Part shown: in pieces, positions 57,597-64,000 of the stretch
How positions within the stretch are numbered: the first letter of the stretch is position 1
Layout of the letters: every line of letters begins with the position of its first letter
DNA from: Cavia porcellus
Taxonomy: Eukaryota > Chordata > Mammalia > Rodentia > Caviidae
Assembly (NCBI RefSeq): GCF_034190915.1
Contig: NW_026947485.1
Span: 132,200,337-132,264,336, forward strand
DNA: 64,000 nucleotides
Direction: 5' to 3'
Program-made: the position numbers and the translations under genes
The notes under the pieces: model-generated
The model's input: only the letters and a program-made list of their open reading frames with translations
Told to the model about the DNA's origin: nothing
The model's database searches: none

Positions 57597-60439
57597 TGAG
57601 TTATATTTTTTTTAACATTTTATTTAAAGAAAGACAAAACAAAACAGAAAATGGGTAGAAATAGTACATTCTTTAAAAGAACAAAATAAACAGTAATAAA
57701 TCACTTGTTGATGTTTACATATTGTCCTCTTACAAATAATTGTTCAAGATACAAAAGTGGAACATATAAATGGGAATTCAAACAGGGAGACTGCAAATAG
57801 TTCTGTTCAGCTATCTAATAAAAACTTAGTAATATGCCTATCAATCCTATACATGTATGCCTATCAATTCTATACATAAACATGTATGCACTTATCCATA
57901 TCTTCATTTATGTTGAGATTAAATAAACTAAAAGCAGCCTAAAATTGTTCTGAACAAAGATTAATAGTATTGCTGGATTTCACATCATGAAACTCCAGAA
58001 TCAGCACTGGGTGCCTTTTTTTCCTTCAAAGCATTTGTTCATTTCATCATGTGTCATAAGATCAGTTCTCATAAACTGTTTATAAGTTTTACACAAGCAT
58101 GAGTCTTAACATGTATCTCTATCCTTTCTATATTAGAGGGAGAAACAGAACAAAGCAGGACAGAACAAAACATATTCCTATAGACACCTAAAACTAAAAA
58201 GACATATAAAACTGCTGTCCAGGAAGTTCTACCATGGTTGCTGTGCTGTCTCTTGTTATTATCAATAGAATTGGCTATATCATCAGATAAAGTATAATTT
58301 AATATATCAGTACATAACAGTATTAATAGAAATACAACTTTGTAGATAGTGTAGAACTACAAAAACAGGTAGTAATCAAATCAGAATGGGTATCATAGTG
58401 AATCATTGTCATTTTCAGTATATTTGTCTATACTCTCTGACTTGATACTATCAACCTAACAGTTTTGAATAAAATCTGTCAATAACAAGCAGCAATCAAA
58501 CAAATCACATTTAACTAAGATCAGTCATGATATAACAGTGTAAGTTGTACAGGGATCCAGATTAAGTTAATAGGAAATTAAAGATGATTACATCCTGATA
58601 ATTTTGGGATAGCTGTCTGTGTCCTCAGATCTGGTGCTTGTATACAAACTGGGATGGAATAAGTTCTATCTAAGCAGAGTGGTGCGAGTAATATGGGTTT
58701 TAATTCCTAATACACTATTAGCAATATCTTCTGCTGTCTTTTTTAAGACTATTCCTCCCCTTTGACTCCCCTAGGATGTATTGAGTATTTTTGGGTCTCC
58801 GCAACACTCCCGGTTTTATACTGGGGGCACCTTCTATTTACCCTAAGTGTTTCCGAACTTTCTCACTCCTGGACTTGATCTCTAGTTATATTTCTTCACT
58901 TATTAAAGCCTGTCTTTTCAATCTATCCATAAATACTGGCCCGGTTACCCCCATTACTCTCTGGTTCCCTATCACATTGAGTTCTGTTTTCTCATATACC
59001 CCTTCTTCAGGTTAATTATATTTCTTATAAAGACCATCTCAGTGGATCCTACCACTTGATCCACTCTGCTTGTGATTCTCTCTTTTTTCCCTTAATTTAG
59101 TGTATCTAGGCCATCTATGTTAGAAATTATATCCAACCTTCTCTGCCTCATTTCTGTTGTGCTGTTTTTCAGTCATTAGTTGTTAGTTTGTCTTCTTTAT
59201 TTTGCTTTTTGCTCCATACATTGGGGTCTCTCTGCCACTGTTCCTGAAATCCTGGTGCTTTTCTCTCTCTTTAAAATGTCCTGTAGTATTGTCTGTAGGG
59301 TTGGATTGGTGGTGGTGAATTCCCCCAGTTCCTCTTTGTCTTGAAAGCATCTTGTTTCTCCATTAATTTTCAGGGACATTTTTCAGGGTACATCAATCTT
59401 GGCTTGCAGTTATTTTCTTTCAGGACTTGGAATACTTCGCTCCACTCTCTTCTTGATTTGATAGTTTGTGCCAAGAAGTCTGCCATTATTCTGATGGGCT
59501 TTCCCTTGTACGTAATCTGTTTGTTGTCTCTGAAAGATTTTAATATTCTGTTCTTCTATTGGATTTCTGGGATCTTGATTATTGTATGCCTGGGTGTAGT
59601 TCTGTTTTGGTTGTAGGTGGCTGGAGTTCTGTATGCCTCATATATCTGAATATTTTTTCCTTTTTCTATATTTAATTTAATTTAATGTTTTCCTTAATTA
59701 TTTCTGTGAATAGCCTTTGTAGTTCCTTTGTTTGTACCCCTGCTTCTTCATTCACATTTTTTATTCTTAAGTTATAGATCCTCTTGTCATCTTCTAGCCT
59801 TTGTATTGTTACTGCTTGTTTCCTTGTTATTATTAGGAAAATTTTCCTTTCATGATCCCACATTGCAAACCTGTCCTCTAAATCAGATAATCCATTCTTA
59901 GTTTCTTTCAAGCAGTTTTGCCAGCTTTCAATGGAGTTTTTAATTTCCTGGTAATTTCTTTGAACCTGCTTCATGTATTCTATGTTTTCTCTATTTTCTT
60001 TATCAAACAATTCTCCCCCTTTTTGTATTCTTCCCTTCTTCCATCAGTTTTTTTCTTGAGATGTGCTCAGCATTTCTTTAATTATTCTATTTGTATCTGC
60101 TTTGCTTGGTTAAGCACTTCACTTTTGAACTTGTCTATGAGATCCTGAAGATATTGCTTTATGTCTAATGGGTCCATGTCTGATATTGCATGTTTGCTGC
60201 CCTCATTCTCCTTTGCATTTACCTTTCCTGGATCAGTGTTCTCAGGATTGGGGTCTGAGGACCCTTGCTTGTTGCTTCCTCTTCTCATATTTCTTGTTTC
60301 TTCCATACAGGTGTATATAGGAGACCTAGCTTCTTTCTTTGTTGGTTACAGTTTGTCTGAATGGCTCTGGCTAGTTCCTCCAGCCCACTGCAGTGTACTA
60401 GAGAGATATAGACTGGGGCAACCTATCGTGAGTTATATT
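57597..60439 (-). mobile_element. HAL1-like half-LINE element, copy c, with exact 11-bp target-site duplication
   Basis: TGAGTTATATT occurs at 57597-57607 and 60429-60439. Between them, on the minus strand: a short 5' UTR remnant (60428-60307), broken ORF1 (60288-59197), ORF2-start remnant (about 59150-58945), the deletion junction near 58940, then the ORF2-end relic and a 3' UTR with units near 58585, 58390 and 58235. A further A/T-rich part follows, then the tail (T8 at 57606-57613 on the plus strand). The duplication shows the ORF2-less form was inserted as one piece, 5'-truncated. Confidence 0.9.
59197..60288 (-). pseudogene. L1/HAL1 ORF1, broken
   Basis: Start at 60288 (MRRGSNKQ), also preceded in frame by an upstream ATG at 60306. 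The N-terminal segment runs to 60082. The next open frame, 60010-59672, is the coiled coil and RRM entry (WQNCLKETKNGLSDLEDRFA, then YNLRIKNVNEEAG). 59379-59197 is the C-terminal end (LKINGETRCFQDKEELGEF). About 97 codons between 59672 and 59379 are in other frames. Domain order is that of L1 ORF1. Not functional. Confidence 0.87.
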
Positions 60440-60940
60440 CTTTAACTTTGCTTCTTATCTAATATAAACTCTGTTCCTTATCAGATAAAAGAGCATTTTT
60501 CTCATAAAACAGTTTGAATCAGTGCTTTTAATCTCAACTCTTAACAAAAAAAGGCTTAAAAGTTTTCAGCTAAGTATAACAATAATAGGTACATAAACTC
60601 AAAAAAATCAAGAGTACATTCAAGGATATCAAAAAGACCCCATTTTTGTCAAAAGGAAAGCATAAAAGAATACCAAATACTATAACATGTTAAAACCAGT
60701 TTGGATCATAACATTCATCACAGCTTTCCCCACTGGCTTGATGATGGCAAAGGCAAATGAAATACTTGGTAATGGTTTTAGCTGGATGCTCTGGAGGCTG
60801 AGAGGAGGGAATGGTTACTGACACTGACAGGAGAATGCAGCAGGGATTCAACACAGATATATAACTCCACCTCCTGAGTTTATTTCTTGCTACTAGGCAT
60901 CTCTAGTGATTGCTTCCTGTCCTTTAGTTCTAGAACTCTA
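60440..60940. other. No recognised feature
   Basis: AT-rich sequence, no open frame or repeat landmark. Confidence 0.45.
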
Positions 60941-60944
60941 GTTT

Positions 60945-61024
60945 GGTGATGGTGGACCTTTCAGAGCTTCCAGTGATGGCAGACAGCCTTCTGGGGCAAG
61001 TATACCATAGGTTTGCTGCCACTG
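60945..61024. mobile_element. Minute hAT-type element, 80 bp
   Basis: Left end GGTGATGGTGGACCTTTCAGAG; right end ACCATAGGTTTGCTGCCACTG (reverse complement CAGTGGCAGCAAACC). Interior CAGTGATGGCAGACAGCCTTC. Sister of the copy at 46090. Confidence 0.65.
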
Positions 61025-61282
61025 CTCCCTTGGATTACTTGGCTTCATTATTCACACTTCCTGAAGCCTAGAAAAGAGTGGGTGTTCTCCCAACACTGAC
61101 CTCACATCTACTTTTCCTCTTTCTAGGACACTATCAAAAGTGCCATACCCAGGTGATGTTTGGGGGCAGGATCTGAAACTGTTGCTATTGTTGTCTAACG
61201 TTTTCCACTTCTGCTGCATTGGGAATGTTTGATTCTTTAGCGATACATGAAGAAAGGGGGCAAAGTATTTTATACAAACAAA

Positions 61283-61475
61283 GCATGGTGGCACACATCT
61301 GCAACTCATGAAAGAAAGAAAGGCTGAGGAGGGTATCTGGGGGAGATGGGAGGGGAAGGAGGGAAGGAAGAAGTGAAAGAAGACCAAATGCTATATGGAA
61401 ATGTACCGATTCTTCCACAATGAATGTATTTAACATATGTCATAATGATATGCTAATGAAAATTTTAAAAAGAAA
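61283..61475 (+). mobile_element. L1 3' UTR tail with an embedded B1-like piece
   Basis: AAAGCATGGTGGCACACATCTGCAACTC looks like the first 25 bp of a B1. It is followed by a G-rich purine stretch (GGGGGAGATGGGAGGGGAAGG) and an A-rich end (GAAAATTTTAAAAAG), as in the L1 3' UTR at 49.2-49.38 kb. Confidence 0.5.
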
Positions 61476-61479
61476 TACA

Positions 61480-61740
61480 TAAACAAACAAAGCTAACAAA
61501 TCAACAAAAGTGTTTATTAGGATCTCATTCCTATTCATTTGCTTCTAACTCTTCAGGCATCTTGACTTCTTAGAAAAGAGTCCTTTAGAATTGAGCAAGA
61601 GTTTTAAGAAGAATCCCATCAGCCCATTCTCTCACATCTATAAACTACATAAGGGAGTACTACAAAGCAAAACTAAATGTTAACACTGCAATGTTCTTGG
61701 TATTCTCATCATTCTCATTCATTCTTTTGAGTCAGAGTGA
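61480..61740. other. No recognised feature
   Basis: Short AT-rich spacer. Confidence 0.4.
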
Positions 61741-61744
61741 TGCA

Positions 61745-61870
61745 TTAATATAAATCTTCCCTCTGAATGTTCTGGACAGAGTCTGTGTCTTACTGAACTT
61801 TATATCATTGAATAACTTAACTAGTGTTTTGCATATGGTAGTTGCTAAATTGATGAAATAAATAAGGAAA
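61745..61870 (+). mobile_element. L2 3' end relic
   Basis: GGACAGAGTCTGTGTCTTACTGAAC, then TTTTGCATATGGTAGTTGCTAAATTGATGAAATAAATAAG follow the L2 terminus (GGGACTGTGTCTT..., GGCACATAGTAGGTGCTCAATAAATG...). Confidence 0.6.
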
Positions 61871-62017
61871 CAGATACATGAACACTTAAAATATCACCTG
61901 TTACATTAGAAAAAGTATATATAAGCTAAAAATTCACAAATGTCACCATGTGATGAAATAGCAGTTCTACAAACTTAACTTTGCATAACAAATATGACTT
62001 TTTTTGGAGGGGAGGAG

Positions 62018-62026
62018 CAAGATGGC
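62018..62026 (+). promoter_or_regulatory. YY1-type site at the L1 5' end
   Basis: CAAGATGGC lies about 12 bp from the element start. In L1 a YY1 site in this place sets the transcription start of the internal promoter. Here it is recognised by motif and position only. Confidence 0.65.
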
Positions 62027-62189
62027 AGATAGATAACAACTAGCTACAGAGACTCTCTGAAATAGTCAACTTAGAATTCAACATAATACAGAGTGGGGAG
62101 CCCCAAATACAGGGATATGAATTCTCTCTTCCCAAGAGGAAATTAAGGTGACTTGCTGACCATCTGAGGTCCTGATGGGACCCCGCCAC

Positions 62190-62300
62190 AGCTTGCTAAG
62201 TTCCCGCTGTGACTTGCTGAGTTCCCACCATGGCTTGCCAAGGTCCTGCTGGAGCTTGCCGAGGTCCCACCATGACTTGCTGAGCTGTCCGAGGTCCCAC
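62190..62300 (+). repeat. 21-22-bp tandem repeats in the L1 5' UTR
   Basis: Five units beginning RGCTTGCTAAG / ACTTGCTGAG / GCTTGCCAAGG / RGCTTGCCGAGG / ACTTGCTGAG at about 62190, 62212, 62233, 62253 and 62275, each ending in a TCCCRCCATG-like block. Confidence 0.8.
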
Positions 62301-63085
62301 TGCTTTTATATTGAATTTGGGAGCTGGTGAGCCAAAGGGAGAGGTGAGTTGGCAGGGTGCCTACATCGACCTGCTGTGAGTGATGGGAGTGGAACCATAA
62401 ATAAGGTGCCTCCAGAGGACAACATTCTGGGACCAGGCAGGACTGGCAATTACAAGGGGCAGCATTGACTTCAGTCAATTGTTCCCTTCCCAAATGGGAT
62501 TGGTGGAGTGAGCTAGGCCTGGATCATGTGACTTGGCTGAGACCCAATAGGTTATCCGATATCAAGTCCCTGTAGTCGTGGTACACACTAGCCACACTAA
62601 CCCAGTGAAATCTCAGAAATTTGACTGACAGTACAGGCCACAGCAGCTTGACTGACCTGGAGTGGAGGTGGTGCAAAGAAATGCTGCTGCATTCTAGCCA
62701 CTGCCTGTTTTGCCTCTGGGCTGCTGGAAAGACCTGCTGCCACAGGTCTGGGAGTGACTGGGTGCCCATCAGCTGCCCCAACCCCTGACCTTGCCATGGC
62801 CACAGACCCAAAGGGAAGGCGATGCAAAGTCTGCCACCACCACCGCAGCTGCTACCGCCGCCATGCTCCAGCCGCTGCCACCCAGAGGGGAGGTGACACA
62901 AAGTAATACAGTGCAGGCCACACCACAGCACTTGGCTGATCCAGAGGGGAAGGGACAGCAGATGCTGTCCCTGTCTGCAACTCATTAGCACACTGCAGTG
63001 GGAAGGGTCATCTAGCCAGTGCACTTCAGAAGAATTGTAACCAACAAAGAAAGAAACGGGGGCCTCCTGGAAGAAGCAAAAAAAG

Positions 63086-64000
63086 ATGGGAAGAGGAAGC
63101 AATAACAAAAAGTCCCCAGGTCCCAACCCTGGGAACATTAACCCAGGACAGGTAAATACAAAGGAGAATGAGAACAGCAAACATGCAATATCAGATGTGG
63201 CACCAGTGGACATAAAGAGATATATTTGGGGCCTCATAGATGAGTTCAAAAGTAAAATATTTAGCCAAATAAAGCAAGATATAAGAAAATTAAATAAAGA
63301 GATACTAAGCACCCCTCAAACAGACACAGACAGAAGACGGGAGGAACTCAAACAAAGGAGAGAACCATTTGATGAACAATATAAAAAAATATAGAATACA
63401 TGAGGCAGATTCAAAGAGATCACCAGGAAATTAAAAACTCTATGGAAAGATGGCAAATCAGCTTGAAAGAAACTATCCAAACTGGAGGACAATTTTGCAA
63501 TGTGGGAGTATGAAAAGGAAAACTTTTTAAAAATAACAAGGAAAGAAGCAATAACAATACGAAGGCTAGAAGATGACAAAAGGATCTATAACTTGAGAAT
63601 AAAGAATGTTAATGAAGAATCAGGGGTACAAACAAAGGAACTACAAAGGTTATTCACAGAAATAATTAAGGAAAACGTCCCAAACATAGGAAAAGGAAAT
63701 GATATTCTGATATATGAGGCATACAGAACTCCAGCCACCTGCAACCAAAACAGAGCTACACCCAGGCAAATAATAATCAAGATACCAGAAATTCAATATA
63801 AGACCAAAATATTAAAAGCTGTTACAGACAAGAAACTGATAACCTATAGAGGAGGGCCCATCAGAATAATGACAGACTTCTCAGCACAAACCATCAAGTC
63901 AAGAAGATCCTGGAGTGAAATATTCCAAGCCCTGAAAGAAAATAACCTTCAGCCCAGATTGATGTACCTTGATAAATTGTTTCGAGAAATTAATGGAGAA
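63086..64000 (+). pseudogene. L1/HAL1 ORF1, frameshifted, 3' end outside the window
   Basis: Start ATG at 63086 (MGRGSNNKKSPGPNPGN). The first frame runs 102 codons to 63394 and includes a charged helical stretch. It stops inside a run of seven A (TATAAAAAAATATAG), a likely frameshift site. ORF1 codons continue in other frames: coiled coil (ENFLKITRKEAITIRRLEDD-like, 63510-63570), RRM (YNLRIKNVNEESG near 63590), and C-terminal domain (EAYRTPATCNQNRATPR near 63717, then SWSEIFQALKENNLQPRL near 63910). The best preserved of the four ORF1 copies. Confidence 0.87.

Larger units (their letters stand above)
62006..64000 (+). mobile_element. L1 or HAL1 element, intact 5' end, runs off the window
   Basis: It starts GGAGGGGAGGAGCAAGATGGC, the arrangement seen at the 5' end of full-length L1s. 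It is followed by a long, comparatively GC-rich 5' UTR (62030-63085) with internal repeats and then ORF1. Its ORF1 is close in sequence to the three HAL1-like copies. Whether an ORF2 follows lies beyond the window. The 5' UTR antisense frame of 262 codons (62524-63312) is a chance frame. Confidence 0.85.

Noticed and set aside
62524..63312. 262-codon minus-strand open frame
   Set aside because: It lies antisense to the L1 5' UTR and ORF1 start, in GC-richer repeated DNA, with no recognisable domain. It is likely a chance frame.

Overview
The window is mammalian, almost certainly rodent, nuclear DNA. It is AT-rich and I can support no intact host protein-coding gene in it. Rodent origin rests on B1-type (7SL-derived) SINEs and on ID-type (tRNA-Ala-derived) SINEs that open GGGGCTGGGGATTTAGCTCAG. 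The ID copies differ from the mouse/rat consensus in their 3' half, so I favour a non-murid rodent (for example squirrel-related, castorimorph or hystricomorph), but the species cannot be fixed from sequence reading alone. The setting looks like a gene desert or the inside of a long intron.

Layout. 0-10 kb: LTR repeats of MaLR type, a half-LINE (HAL1-like element: L1 ORF1 plus a 3' UTR, with ORF2 deleted), an ID SINE with clean target-site duplications, and a broken MaLR provirus. 10-28 kb: an MLT1 LTR, a near-complete LTR-internal-LTR MaLR provirus carrying a nested older repeat, old antisense L1, several B1/ID copies, an L2 relic interrupted by a small hAT transposon, and a second MaLR internal+LTR block. 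28.7-31.4 kb: a second HAL1-like element (minus strand). 31-41 kb: L2 relics, another copy of the LTR-like 'B' repeat, a hAT-Charlie-like element and mostly single-copy AT-rich DNA. 41.3-44.3 kb: a 5'-truncated L1 with a perfect 14-bp target-site duplication, the end of ORF2 and an unusually long repeated 3' UTR. 46-50 kb: a minute hAT element, antisense L1 ORF2 pieces carrying the reverse-transcriptase FVDD box, a long GGA/GAA tract and an L1 3' end. 50-54 kb: MIR and B1 copies. 54.9-57.2 kb: a makorin (MKRN1) processed pseudogene. 57.6-60.4 kb: a third HAL1-like element with an exact 11-bp target-site duplication. 62.0 kb to the end: the intact 5' end (YY1-type site, repeat-rich 5' UTR) and most of ORF1 of a fourth L1/HAL1 element that runs off the window.

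The gene-like content is therefore selfish-element remnants: L1-type ORF1 (four copies, all broken here), L1 ORF2 fragments, non-coding MaLR LTR elements, and SINEs that depend on L1 enzymes in trans. The most notable pattern is a family-level one. Three half-LINE copies share the same ORF1 / short ORF2 5' remnant / short ORF2 3' remnant / 3' UTR architecture, and one of them shows hallmarks of retrotransposition as a unit. I saw no CRISPR, operon, prophage or other unfamiliar multi-gene system.
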